A stretch of DNA of 64,000 nucleotides from assembly GCA_015501605.1 (NCBI GenBank), contig JADNRZ010000003.1:2592744-2656743 (forward strand). Reading direction: 5' to 3'. A program made the translations under genes and the position numbers. Below are positions 46,060-57,649 of this stretch, piece by piece. This stretch comes from Panaeolus papilionaceus (taxonomy: Eukaryota > Basidiomycota > Agaricomycetes > Agaricales). The notes beneath the pieces are model-generated. The model saw only the letters and a list, made by a program, of their open reading frames with translations. It did no database searches and was not told the origin of the DNA. The number at the start of each line of letters is the position of its first letter. The first letter of the stretch is position 1.

Positions 46060-47931
46060 TATCAACGTGCGATTACATGTTTGTCAGTACTTGTATCACA
46101 GGTCGAAGCAGGCAAATTCAAACGACTGAACATCCTTCGTCTCAATTTCGTTCTCCGGCATAACCATCAAGTTCAACATGGCCGTAATTCAATCCGAGGT
46201 AAACTGATCTACTTGGTTCAATTGTGATGTTCCAAGATTTGGTCCTTCCACATTGTATCGATGATTACATCTCGACAAACACCCTTCTTTCGGCCTGTGA
46301 TCCACAGTCGATCCTGTAACTTAGGCCTCACCAATGTTTTCTTCCCAGATCAAAAGTACCCTTTTCCTTGCTTTCGTCAAGCTTCTGCGAGACGAATCTG
46401 TGAGACTCTACTGTATGGGAATCTGGTTTTTGTTATCAACAACAGTCCATGTCGGTATATGATCAGGTAAGCCCGAAAAGAGATCTAGAACATGTGCGCA
46501 ATTGAATGAAAGCGTTGGAGGCACACCATTATCGTTGACATTGCCTGTCAAATATCGCACTTTTAGGGTAATATAATACACCCTTGAGAAATTGTTGTCT
46601 TAGGGTAAAGAAATGGTGTAGCCAGATAGTCGAACAATCAACCACGTTCGCCATCTACTCCGAGTCACTACTTGGAATTTGCCCGAACGCTCGTGCCTCA
46701 TCGATTATCGCAGCGCGGAGTATATACATGTTTCTGAAAAGCCCATACCATGAGGCTCGGAGTGGGTACAATTATTGACTGTTTGACTCACCAACGAGCA
46801 TTCGAGTCACTGAGCGTGACTCATAGCGTGTGTTGTGTATCGATAACCAACGTTTTCTCCCGGATTCCTCTCCCAGGAGCTGGGAATATTCCCACTTCTG
46901 CATTTATTTCTTCGGGCGCGAGACCTATGCCACCTGTGATGACCCCTGTTTTACTTACATGCATATTCCTCGTGTTTAGCATGCTTCTGAAGGAGGATTT
47001 TGTGTATATAAATTGTGGAAAGCTATCTTCCAGACCCCCAACATTCGTACCCCACTCACGCATAGTACCTTGAAGCACCATGGCGCTCCCCACTCAAGCC
47101 TCGTCAACTCAAACCACCAGAAAGAAGCCACGTGAGATCAAGATAGGCGTCCCCACCACATTCACAGGGGACACCTACAAATACAATGAGTTCAAGGAGT
47201 CCCTGCAGCTTTACCTTGCTCTCAACAAGGAGATTTACGACACCGACTCCAAGAAAATCACCTTCGCTCTGGGCCACTTCAAGAGTGGAACAGCAGCACT
47301 ATGGAGGACCAAATGGCTCAGTGAACACCTTAAAACGGACAACTTCGGGACCTACACGGAGTTTATTATGGATCTCGACAAGATTTTCTTAACTCAGGAT
47401 GGGATGGATGCACTGGGTGCTCTTGATAACCTCAAACAAAACGGGCGACGTGCTGCGGATTTCGTCACCGAATTCCGCGTTTACGCCTATCTAGCCGGCG
47501 TCCCTTCGTCTCGCCCAGGATCGATAAGTGAAGGTCACCTTGTAAACCAATTCAAAAGGTCCCTCGACGACTGGTTATTGAGAAAGGAGATGCTTTTTGG
47601 GTCTGGAGAGGCACCAAAATCTCTCGAGTGGTGGTATAAAAGGGTCGTTCAGCTGGATGAGAACTTTCGGCGATCGGACTTGGGAGGGGATATAGAATCA
47701 CATGGAGGGGGGAATCGTGAGCTGGTGTTATCTTGCGTCAAGTGCGGGAAAGCGGGACATTTTGCCAGCGACTGTCGTTCAACGAACACCAGCGACGTCA
47801 AGCCAAGAAACCCTAAATATAAAGGCAAAAACTACGATCCTAATTACCAACCCTCCTCATCGCGCAAGTCCGAGATGGTGGGAAAGAGTCCAAAGGTGCC
47901 TAGGTTGACCATTAGCACCGACCAGTATTGA
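46060..47931 (+). repeat. Gag-gene block, copy 2
   Basis: Counterpart of 42060-43951 in the same orientation about 4.1 kb further on. Confidence 0.7.
47080..47931 (+). CDS. Stand-alone Gag-like protein, second copy
   Basis: 283 residues. It parallels the gene at 42941 from TKKPRE/RKKPRE to the KVPRLT end. Capsid domain: FTGDTYKYNEFKESLQLYLA, GTAALWRTKWLSEHLKTDNF, DNLKQNGRRAADFVTEFRVY. Zinc knuckle: CVKCGKAGHFASDC. It lacks about 17 residues (WNLIPGKDDDTDEWMSR region) present in copy 1 and has two extra around VPSSR. Many of the differences between the copies look conservative (Lys/Arg, Ile/Val, Asp/Glu), and both frames are open, which hints at selection; codon-level counts would be needed. 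No pol sequence and no LTRs nearby. Alternative: the gag of a non-autonomous Ty3-like element whose ends I cannot find. Confidence 0.78.
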   Translation: MALPTQASSTQTTRKKPREIKIGVPTTFTGDTYKYNEFKESLQLYLALNKEIYDTDSKKITFALGHFKSGTAALWRTKWLSEHLKTDNFGTYTEFIMDLDKIFLTQDGMDALGALDNLKQNGRRAADFVTEFRVYAYLAGVPSSRPGSISEGHLVNQFKRSLDDWLLRKEMLFGSGEAPKSLEWWYKRVVQLDENFRRSDLGGDIESHGGGNRELVLSCVKCGKAGHFASDCRSTNTSDVKPRNPKYKGKNYDPNYQPSSSRKSEMVGKSPKVPRLTISTDQY

Positions 47932-48649
47932 TTTCAAGACTGATTCGGATCCCTACAACAATGAACCTCCTGTTTTGACTTTATGTGGTGATAATACGTC
48001 TATTACCTTTCCTGACGTCGCAGTTACTCGCCTAACCTCAACCTTTTCTTTCATGTAGCCCAAATGTAATTTCGACAACGTTTTGTACTAGCTCAATTAT
48101 GGATGGTGTGCAAAAGAAATTGTTACAAGTCGTGTGGAAGTGTGAACTGCCAGTGAAGATACTTATAGGCTAGATGCCGTATTACTATCAAGGACTCATG
48201 TGTATCACCGGTGCGAAGTTCATTGCTTGATTCAACAGAGCAACTGAGAGTTGGCTGTTGAAGTTGAACCAGCCCAACTATACAGCATCAATAGGAGGTC
48301 ACTTGAAATTACCAGCATCGCAAAGCAAGTCCATTCTGTTGATCACGATCTTTTGAAATGTTCAATCTCGATTTCATCAGTGCTCTCGCAGAACACGAGT
48401 CTCGAGACGAAAACCTACGAACATGATCAGAAAGTGCCAAGAGCGGTCATCGAGTACCTCTCTCAATTCAACGCATAAATCGGATACGAGTAACGATCTC
48501 GCAGCACCTTCATAACATAGACGGGTACAGACTTTCCGGTCTCTGGTACTCTGCAGGGTTTCATAGTAGTCGTATGACATCCTCCATAGATACGGTTGTC
48601 TGGCTTCAATAAGGATATTTAATTGATGGTATTGCTACGCTGCAGTGAG
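47932..48649. other. Intergenic, no gene seen
   Basis: About 700 bp after the second Gag gene. Only short frames. Confidence 0.45.
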
Positions 48650-49321
48650 GAATGGAATGAGCGTGGTGTAACTGTCATAGAGCAAGGGTCGAGGGACTTT
48701 GATGTGGGTTCGGCTTGAAAAGCTCATGTTAACCGAGATTTTCCCGGGCCTCTATAATACTAGATACTAGTCCATCGTGATTGGCACTCTATAGCTCCGT
48801 GATTTGTGTTGCATATTGAAGGGCACTTTTTAGTATGGTAAAATTATCGGAAAGATTGAATGGGCGAAAGTTCACATAGACTTGCAAACGACGTTGGAAC
48901 AAGCGCCCGAAGGTAATTGTATCTCACAGAAGTATTTGCAAGCTGGACAAATTTGAAGTTACAAGGAAGTACGGAATGAAGTTTTCGATTAACTATCTGG
49001 ATTCATGGGGCAACGGGAGCATTATGAGACCACTCCCCCGAGAATGATACAAATCATTTCGGTGTCCTGCGTCGCCTTGCATGCTGGTTGTGTGATTGGG
49101 GAGATGTGAGTAGGAGAAACGAAGTGGTAACTACTTCAACCATCAATATTCACCAAATGAGGCTACAAAAAAGGTATAAAAGAGCGTCTCTTTTCCGTTG
49201 TTTCCTCAGACAAATTTCCAAGCATCATCCGTTTCAATCAACGGTTAGTACCCCTTTCATATTGCATATCACTAGAACTCAACTTAACTCTCTGAATCAT
49301 TATTAGAACTCAACAATAACA
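48650..49321 (+). repeat. Promoter segment duplicate, copy 2
   Basis: Matches 29440-30395 without the MITE. Landmarks: GGGTTCGGCTTGAAA, CGCCCGAAGGTAATTG, GATACAAATCATT, the TATA box and TCAATCAACGGT. Confidence 0.7.
49173..49182 (+). promoter_or_regulatory. TATA box, Hce2 gene at 49322
   Basis: GGTATAAAAG at the position conserved in the triplicated promoter, about 140 bp before the start codon. Confidence 0.7.
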
Positions 49322-49842
49322 ATGAAGATCATCATCGCTCTCGCTGCGCTCCTTGCTATCGCAAGTGCTGCACCAAACCCCGCACCCGTTTCGAGCGCTA
49401 TCAACTACCTAGAGGCTCGCGACTCTATCAACGACTGCGGCGACTCCAGTTTCGACAATAAGTCCAGTGGCGGCTCACCTCGCGTTGACGACTGTCTGCA
49501 AATCGCTAGGAACATTGCAGGTGGAGGAACGTGGGTACGTCACATTTCACACAGCTAGTCGAAGAGGCCTTTCTGATCTGCATTCCGCTTCGTCAGACCG
49601 TTGCACTCATCGGGCATCACCAACTCGTTGAGTTTGGCACCTGCGCTTTCGGCGTTCAAGCCCCGTTCGAACTTGGCGTCAGCAACATCAGGGTTGGAAA
49701 CCAGGATATCATTGATGTTATCAATGATTCTGTGCGACGATTCCAGTGGAATGGGCTGGTAGGCGCAAGAGGAGAGATGCAGTGCCAGACAGACCCTGGA
49801 ACTAGATGGCTCAAAACCGAGTGGGGTATCTACCATACCTAA
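49322..49842 (+). CDS. Secreted Hce2/Ecp2-like protein
   Basis: Exons 49322-49534 and 49597-49842, 152 residues, nearly the same protein as at 30396. Signal peptide IIIALAALLAIASAAPNPAP. Family motifs NDCGDSSFDNKSSGG, DDCLQIARNI, GGTW, HHQLVEFGTCAFG, NQDIIDVINDSVRRFQWNG, MQC and W-GIYHT. The sister copies' intron flanks and lengths are matched exactly (213 and 246 nt exons). A leader intron probably occupies 49244-49306 (GTTAGT...TTAG). The next annotated gene in the same direction is GTPase C, 2.3 kb on. Expected to be secreted; function not known. Confidence 0.88.
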
Positions 49843-52132
49843 GCATTTTAATGCAATATGTTGACGAAGGACAAACAATATATATGCCTAAATATCTTCA
49901 TCGTTGCTCACGGGTGTGAATGTTGCTCGTGAGATCATCAACAATCAAGCATACGTCTGAATAGGATACTTCAGAATCGTACTTGAACATGTCACTTGCC
50001 ACCTTGTTCCCTCTTTCTCTATTCTACAGCTGATACTGATGAACAGAGATGAACCCAAGGGCGAACACATGTCGTTCAATGACACACGCTCGACTCATAT
50101 CGTGACCAGCACAGCATCCAATGCGCTCTTTGAACACCCGATTCACAGCCCAATGGGATTGTGGGTGCACGGATGCCGAGTGCGTCGGGAACAGCGTCCT
50201 TATGCGGGGTACGGCGAGGTCATGCATACACCTCAGCGACAGTGTCCTTATTTCGACGCGCCGTTGCTTCCTACAGTTTTCTGGAAAAGGACTCGTGCGT
50301 AACGCATAGGTAAATGTCGTGATTCTGAAACTAAAGACACGGGAGGTATCTCGGGTCTATGAGATTTTGCAAGGACGGTACTTGGGTGGATGAAGAATGA
50401 AGGGTATAGAGCATGGAGGACGTATTATACCAGTACACGCTGGAGCGGAGACGGAAACGGTGGGTCATGGCCGCAGTCGGGAGAGATAAGTCGGGAGAAA
50501 TTGGTGTAGCTTGGGTGGTGTTATTAGAAATGCGGTTGTTGTCGTGCGTGTGGGTTCAAATCTTGACTGAGGGGAGACGCAAGCACGGCTGTGGGGAGAC
50601 AGGGGAAGGGACGATTGTGGATAAAACAGTGTGACACAAGAGAAGTGTTGAGGCGCGTACTTGTGGATACCCTCTCTTTGGTCAGATCTGTACCTCTCGC
50701 AGGTGCAATTCCTTTATGACTGCCATGGTGGTCCCGCTTTCCCATAGACGTACTGGATGCGATTTGTTGGCTCGCATCTTCACCACAGGAGGCTCAGCAG
50801 AGTCTGTGAGGTGACCAGTAATCGAGGAAGAGGAAAGCGTCCCTGAAACCATGAAAGGGAAAGGGAAAGCTGTGTTGAGCACGGTGATGGGAGGCGGATG
50901 CTGTAGTGAAAGGGGCGTAAAACAGAGGTGTTCCGCGATAGAATTAAAATCACCTGAGCCTGCAGGCGAGGTAGGCATGAATCTGCTGAGACTCAGAGAT
51001 GGATCACCATGCAGGTGGCGGTTCTACAGGGCTTGGTATGTACTGAGGTGGTGGATGTATGCGACCCAAGTAACAGTTTTGAGGAATTGTTGGGTCAAGG
51101 AGCTGCCTAAACTCACCAACCCCCCGTCCATGGAGACGACGAGGTTGTAGAGAATCCATTTTACGCGTGCCGACGGTGTTGAAAGGATGACGTCCACCAT
51201 AGCTCATACATGTAGGGTTGTTGTACTTGGGGAGGTGGTCGTTGTGGTCGTGCACGGTGCTCCATAATGGATCGATGGATTTGGAGAAGGTGTTAAAATG
51301 GAACAGCTCAGGAGAAGCGGTTGCGTACCTGTGAATACCCTCATCCTCCCATAGGTGGGCCAATTCCAAGTCTCAAATCCATCGTATATCCAGGAAAATT
51401 ATGACTAAGAACAAGCATGTGGATTTTCAGGGCGATGGCTGGTTTGTGGATGAACGCAAGAGCGGCCGAGATGTCGACGTGGCGTTTCTAGGTTGAGGGG
51501 GGTCAAGATGACTCGTCAAGGTGAGAGTGATGAGACCGAAGAGGCACAGTAAAAGGACAAAAACGTGCTGACGATAATGCATGAAGCAACATCTGGTCCT
51601 GAATTGAAGGGGCTTTCAATCTTCAACGTGGGGAGAATTGGGAGGGTAGGATGACGAGAGCATGAGGCGGTTGTATTTGGCTCGAACAAGAGAAAGCCTA
51701 AAGGTAGCACAACGCGAGAAAACGAAGCATCACGCACTGTGAGAGTTGGAAAAAAGTAACTGAGTCGGAAAAACTCCTGTTAGCGTCGAGGATGGTCAAC
51801 CGGAACGAACTGCGAACGTACGGTCACATCATGTGAAAACACGTCACGAACCTCCCACCACCTCATCCTTGAATTCATAGAAGTTCGTTCCCCCAGATAC
51901 TAATAAGAAGTCGAGGGCAGTCGTACTAATGCCTTGTGCTCCAATACAATCCTGGATGTAAATGGACAAAAAATGTTGTTTGCGTGATATACCGGGCAGT
52001 GCATGAGAATCGATGATTCATGCATCGCCTCCAGTCTGACGTGCAACTCTACGTCTTTGCTTCCAACCATTACCATCTCCTCTACCTTCTCAACCCTGTT
52101 CAACCCCATCACCCATTCACATTCTAATTATA
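49843..52132. other. Long stretch with weak open frames
   Basis: About 2.3 kb. Minus-strand frames at 50682-50978, 51004-51369 and 51516-51737 could be exons of one gene (the middle one includes HDHNDHLPKYNNPTCMSYGG), but I find no consistent splice joins and no domain. I leave it unassigned. Confidence 0.35.
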
Positions 52133-53161
52133 ATGACTTATGAGCCAACTGGATTCGAATTCACGGAATTCATGGGCAAGGTTTCGATCGAACCTAACAA
52201 CGTAACACCTCCGCCTTATTCGTTCCGGTATCTGTCAGTACCCAATTAGTTTAATAGTACATCTTATGATTTATTTTAAAATTTAACACTGATTTTGGCA
52301 GTATTATGGGACCCACGGGAGCTGGAAAAAGCAGTGTAAGTAAAGCAGTTATTTCACCTCCATCCACCCGAACTCATTTCCGTCCTTCTCCACTGACACG
52401 CTCTCAAGTTTATACAAGCACTTGCAGGCGACTCCCACAATCTTTCCATTACAAAAGACCAGCTGGTTGGTTATACCCAACAAGTGACTTCGTACAAAGT
52501 TGAGGGCTTCGTTTATCGCAACGCCAGTGGGACGTACCCCATTTATCTAGTAGACACACCTGGATTTTCTAATGCCGACATTTCCGAATGGGAGCTGATG
52601 GTTATGGTACGTCGATGGCTGGAGTATACCAAGTACGTTGTATGTTTCCATTACTCCACACAACACTCAAGCAACGGGTTAGTAAATCATATTGGATGAA
52701 CGGGATTTTATACTTCACCCCAATCACCGACACCAGACTCCGAGGATCTCAGCAGAGGACCGTAGAAATGCTTAGAGAATTCCTTAACCCAATTTATCCA
52801 GGGAATTTTCTCTGTCTTACCACCATGTGGGACACACTGTCCAACGAGAGAATGAAGCAGCGTGCGGAATATAATTTCGCACAACTCCGAGACGGGGTCT
52901 TCAAGGTACGTGCCGTTATCATCAGACTTTCGGAAGAGGAAGTGGTACTAAGAAAAGTGGCTGTGGAAGCAGGGTAACGAAATTACGCGATTCATGAATA
53001 CGCAAACCTCGGCACTACAGATTTTGAATAAGAATCGACCCATCATTCAGCCGTTCACTCAACCCTTTTCATCATCTGTATCACGGCATCTATATCGAGA
53101 CCTCTGCTCTCGTATCGAAACGCTGCCATCAGCAAAAATGCGGGCGACAAGAATACTATGA
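52133..53161 (+). CDS. P-loop GTPase (GTPase C)
   Basis: Five exons: 52133-52227, 52302-52335, 52409-52632, 52683-52905 and 52973-53161, 254 residues, all joins in phase. Exon 1 (95 nt) encodes MTYEPTGFEFTEF and a strand KVSIEPNN. The 34-nt exon carries G1, MGPTGAGKSS. Exon 3 begins FIQALAGDSHNLSITKDQL and holds G3 (LVDTPGF). Exon 4 holds ITDTRLRGSQQRTVEML and the G4-position LTTMWD, then QRAEYNFAQLRD. Exon 5 has FMNTQTSALQILNKN and a basic tail. The family lacks NKxD, so nucleotide specificity is uncertain. No membrane segment or signal peptide: intracellular. It follows an Hce2 gene in the same direction, as GTPase D does. Acceptor CAG|T and the phase-2 join recreate the R-I-M-G-P reading found in the other copies. 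Confidence 0.85.
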
Positions 53162-55157
53162 CTGGGTAGAGATAGTGTCAACTGGGTAGGGATATGACTA
53201 ACTGGGTATTTCTGCCCCTGCCCTCTGCGTTCTCATCATCAGCCAGAGTTTGCCAGATATGCAAGTTCCTGCCAGGTTTCACACCGCAGCTGATATTGGC
53301 AGATATATGATTTTTAAACAGATATGTCGACTGCGGTCTGTAATTTACATATCTGTTTAGCGAATTCAGACATCACTCAGATATGTAGCTTATCGGCTGG
53401 ACTTCGGTACATTGTACAGAAATTCATCTCATTGACTCTCGGCACAGTAGAATGGCATAAATCATGAATTGGAATATACTACCTACACAAATCGATACCG
53501 TACATGAGAAAGGACAAAGGAGCGAATGAAAATAGGATAGATGAGTGGATTGTGATGTCAATGGGGGCGCAAGAGGATCTACTAGTCTACTAGAGAAGGG
53601 GAGGGGAACTATGCGACTCACCAGAGTAGCGTGCCAAAATTGGGTTCACCAGCGTTCCTATACCTGTTTGTATGCAAAATCAGAATTCGTCACAAAAAAA
53701 CCGCATATATGCGCCTACTTTTGAGCAGAACACCTATAAGTCAGTCAAAACAGTGTATATGAGTCAAACGTTGCGCATACATTAGTATGAATAGACATAC
53801 TAAAGCCCCTTCCACCATGTAAAACACCCATCTTCCTCCGCAAGGAGCGCGATGGCAGATTCACGGGCGGCCGATGGACCTGGGTCCTGAATTGAGTCAC
53901 ACAGAAACTAGGGGCAGACGAGTTTGATATTGAGGCTGACGGCCTATTGTAGTTTCGGCAATACATGATTCAAGGTGTGATTGATAGTGGATACTTGAAA
54001 GAGAGGGGAGGATAGGGAAGGGGAGATGATGGTGGTAGGAGAGAGAAAGGGGTTCTTGAATTATTCGACGCGTTTCGGAAGTTGAAAGTGTCAGCGAACT
54101 CCGACTTTCAAACTCCGACATAACGTCATTTGGGTAGCCTGTGGGTCGTGCTTGTGGTTGGCTTCCCAGTCAAGAGTTATTTACACGGCACCCTTAGGAT
54201 TATACCCAACTTAGATCCTGCCCGTGAATCGGACATTGAATTGGGAGCCGAGGAATTAAGATGAGGAACAGGCAGCAACTTGAGCACGTACACTCTGGCA
54301 TCGTAGCTTTGTAGTATGAGCATTTCACATACTTACACCATCGTTTAAATTTATTATGCATGATCAATTCTGGATGCTAAAGCGGTGGATCTGGAACTCG
54401 GAGTCACAAAGTCTGATACTTCAATGCGACGGTGAACGTTGAACCTTGGAACCTTTGCTCACAACTGTCACCTGTGGGTAATCTCAGTGACCCAGCACAA
54501 CTGTGATCGAATTTCAGTTGATTGACATATATAGTACACACAGGTTGGTCTTTCGCGATCGACATATATCCCTTGTCCCTATCGAGATCTCGGCATTCCT
54601 CTGATCAGTCTGGATGGAATATCACAAATTTATCGAATATCCGTCTTGAATCTTGATGGAAGACAGGAAAGGCACATAAATACACATACCCTGTAGACGC
54701 CTGATGGATATAATGGTCGCAGATAGGCGCTGAATGGATATATAATATTCAGACAGTTATTGGCCAGATATGTCCAGTCCCCGAGCAGATATCTCCAGAT
54801 CTGTGCTACATCGGCCCTCAATTTAACAGATATACTATTATCAGACTGCTTTCAATATATCTACACAGTATTCGTCCGTCACTGTTCAGATATGTGAAGC
54901 GGGGGTAGCTTCTTGATGGATATGTCAAACAAATCCAGACATTGCGCAGATATGTGCAGCGTCAATTGACTTCACCCCAGGTATGTTGATAACTAATGTA
55001 AATATGATATATCTGGGTAATATCTGCTTTGTATGTAACAAATCCGGCGGGTATGATACATACACGGCGGATATAATGATTACTACCTGACATCGCATAT
55101 TCTTGCTAGCAGCAATTTTGCTGATGGCTGTTCGAGAAGGAGAACACGGACTCCGAC
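53162..55157. other. Noncoding stretch with recurring CAGATATGT motifs
   Basis: About 2 kb without a gene. Two clusters (53250-53400 and 54715-55010) contain at least ten close matches to CAGATATGT or its complement, for example near 53318, 53348, 53379, 54763, 54890 and 54945. Spacing is irregular. At 53165-53205 the phrase AACTGGGTA recurs three times. No supported coding region. Confidence 0.5.
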
Positions 55158-55532
55158 ATGTCTTTCTTGGAGACGCAAGCCGACATCACCCTTCTGTCCA
55201 TCCTAGAGCATAACCAGAAGGAGAATCAGGACATTCTGTTCAAGCTTATTAGACAGCTTGCAGCACCGTCAGAACTATCCCGACCAGACGGATTCATCCA
55301 CGCCTCTTATCACCTACGTAAGAAGGTTGCAGCGGAAGTGCTTCCAATGGATACTCAATTTGAACACCTCCTCATGGAATGGGCTCAAGAGCCAGAGATC
55401 ACGCAGGACGGTCTTTCAGATGACCCTCCGGTACCGATAACCACCAGTACTCAAACTAGCCATCAGCGATCGTATGTGAAAGGTTTAATTCGGCGGTTAC
55501 TTTATGTTTTGAAACGTGTAATGGTCATTTAG
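55158..55532 (+). CDS. Small hypothetical protein
   Basis: A 124-codon frame that reads like a folded helical protein: TQADITLLSILEHNQKENQD, LFKLIRQLAAPSEL, FEHLLMEWAQEPE, then a Pro/Thr linker and a basic C terminus with KGLIRRLLYVLKRVMVI. No signal peptide or known domain. The start lies just after the motif-rich stretch. It has no paralogue in the window. It could be an orphan gene or a remnant. Confidence 0.35.
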   Translation: MSFLETQADITLLSILEHNQKENQDILFKLIRQLAAPSELSRPDGFIHASYHLRKKVAAEVLPMDTQFEHLLMEWAQEPEITQDGLSDDPPVPITTSTQTSHQRSYVKGLIRRLLYVLKRVMVI

Positions 55533-55559
55533 AACTCTGTCCGAGTTCTACGTTTTATG

Positions 55560-56330
55560 TCACTTACGAATTTGTTCGGCGCTCTTCACCTGAATCGCTG
55601 CTCTAACTACGATGTGAGCCAGATATCCTGATGTGTTACCCCTATCTTCCGTCATAATTCTGGCTCGGACGGTAAAAGGAGTAATGAGGTAAGTTTTTCG
55701 TCCAAGCGCATAACACTGGTTAAACCAAACGTGCACAGTCTTGGCATTATTGGGAACGGGCGTTCTTGGATTGCGCATAAAATATTGAGTACTAAACATG
55801 GACCCCAAGGTGCTCCAGGCCTGATATGCGCTCAACATATGTGTTTCAGCTAGAATCATCCTGCGCCAGGAGGACTGCCTCTCACCAGGACCTCAGTTAG
55901 CCTTTGTTGTGTTCTAATGATCTGCTCATCCCCACCGTTTGTGAACCCCTGAACTAGACATCGCGGGACTACGGGCGAGTTCGGTTCCGCAACAGGTGTG
56001 GGTGTTGTATATATGCCAAGGTTAACCGGTCTGGCCACAATATCGAAAGTGATCTGCGTATCGACTCGGTATCAACCAGCACACTGGTATTTGAGGCTTG
56101 GCAGAACTACGTTTTATTCGATTTTGATCCCCAGTGTCCGTAACGATCTACGGCAGACGCCATGTTCCAGCTACTCTCTGTCGCTCACAGCACTGGTGAC
56201 ATTAATAAAGTGGACTCTTCCTCGATAAGTAGAGCTGAAAGTGGCTAAAGCAGGTTTTCATATTACTCGACACATATCGCACTCATCTAATACGTCGGAA
56301 CTAGATTTTCTGCAGCACGGAGATGATGTA
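55560..56330 (-). pseudogene. Decayed reading frame of unknown family
   Basis: On the minus strand a long run of protein-like sequence crosses several breaks. Upstream to downstream: YRGRVHFINVTSAVSDRE, stop, a segment to GIKIE, stop (56116-56114), NVVLPSLKYQCAG, stop (56074-56072), YRVDTQITFDIVARPVNLG, a Pro-rich turn, then LVQGFTNGGDEQIIRTQQRL, and after a frame change near 55857 a last part with AYQAWSTLGSMFSTQYFM and TYLITPFTVRARIMTEDR. Alternating hydrophobic residues suggest a beta-rich protein. I do not recognise the family. Random sequence would rarely keep such texture in one frame across stops, so a dead gene is likely, but this is a judgement by eye. Confidence 0.35.
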
Positions 56331-56489
56331 GACCGGTAGTTATGCTCCGCACTTTCGGTTCTGTGATCCGCATGTTCCAGGGCCACAGGGCGTCATAATA
56401 GTACTATTGCCTCCTTCACGGAAACGGCTATCTCTCCTTAATGGGTTATGTCTCATTCCTGATATTGCGTCGCTGTCGTAAACACGGTC

Positions 56490-57128
56490 ACGGGCCGTGA
56501 ACCAGCGAACTTTGATGTGGGTCTGGACCAAAATTTGGAACACTCATCTTAACCGTCGCTTCGCCAGGCCGCCCATAGTACGAGCCGCTGCCTCGTCTAT
56601 ACCAACTTGTTGGTCCTAGGTTTATTTTACGTACTCAATGGGAATTTTATTCACTTGAAAAGGATGTAGGGAGTGTAGTTCATTATACAGGTGCCGAAGG
56701 TAATTGCACCTCAAAGAGAGAGATATGCAGAATGTATGCATTATTCGAAGCCATATATAATGAGGTACGGAAAAAGGTTCGGGATCATTTATCTGGCTTC
56801 ATCGCGGAACAGAAGGATATCTCTTCGATGGAATGATACAAATCATCTGGGCGTCCTGCGGCTTCGTTGTGCAATTAGGGAGATGCCCGTACACGACGCG
56901 AAGCGTGATGCAAAGATTGCTATTCATCGGTAATATTCCCTTACCCCGACCATCGGTAGCACTCAGCGAGGCTAGAAAACAGGTATAAAAGGGCTTCTTT
57001 TCGTTGTTGTTTCTTCAGACAGGTCTTCAGTCATCGTCCAATTCAATCAACGGTTCGTCCTCTTATTTCTTTAGTTTCTACAACTTGACCGATTTTCTCC
57101 ACTAATCATCCAGAGCCCAACGATAAAG
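56490..57128 (+). repeat. Promoter segment duplicate, copy 3
   Basis: Counterpart of 29440-30395 and 48650-49321. Landmarks: GCCGAAGGTAATTG, GATACAAATCAT, TATA box, TTCAATCAACGGT. Confidence 0.7.
56982..56991 (+). promoter_or_regulatory. TATA box, Hce2 gene at 57129
   Basis: GGTATAAAAG, about 138 bp before the start codon, conserved in all three duplicated promoters. Confidence 0.7.
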
Positions 57129-57649
57129 ATGAAGATCACCATCGCTCTCGCTGCGCTCCTCGCTATGGCAAGTGCCGCACCAAACCCCGCACCCGTGTCA
57201 AGCCCTGTCAACGAATTGGAGACTCGTGCCTCCATTAACAACTGCGGCGACTCCACTTTTGTGAACCAGTCCAGTGGCGGCTCCCCTCGCGTCGAAGACT
57301 GCCTTCGTATCGCTAGGAACATTGCAGGAGGAGGCACCTGGGTGAGTCAGACTTGACACGGATAACTTGTGCGTTTTCGCTGATCAACATTCCGATTCCT
57401 CAGTCTGTCGCACTCATCGGGCACCACCAACTCGTGGAGTATGGTACCTGCGCATTCGGTGTCAAGGCACCTTTCGAACTCGGTGTCAGCAACATTCGGA
57501 TTGGAAACCAGGACATCATCGACGTCATCAACGATTCCGTGCGACGATTCCAGTGGAATGGACGCGTGGGCGCCAAAGGAGAGATGAAGTGCCAGTCGGA
57601 TCCCGGAGGTATCTGGCACAAGACCGATTGGGGTATTTACCACAACTAG
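57129..57649 (+). CDS. Secreted Hce2/Ecp2-like protein
   Basis: Exons 57129-57341 and 57404-57649, 152 residues. Signal peptide ITIALAALLAMASAAPNPAP. Motifs NNCGDSTFVNQSSGG, EDCLRIARNI, GGTW, HHQLVEYGTCAFG, NQDIIDVINDSVRRFQWNG, MKC, closing W-GIYHN. Exon sizes equal those of the genes at 30396 and 49322. It differs from them at scattered, mostly conservative sites, and is the most distant of the three. A leader intron probably occupies 57053-57113 (GTTCGT...CCAG). Only 0.54 kb separates it from GTPase D in the same direction, the tightest Hce2-GTPase pair here. Confidence 0.88.

Noticed and set aside
50555..50570. GGTTCAAATC resembling a tRNA T-arm
   Set aside because: No matching acceptor, D or anticodon arms at the right distance. 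No tRNA was convincingly seen anywhere in the window.
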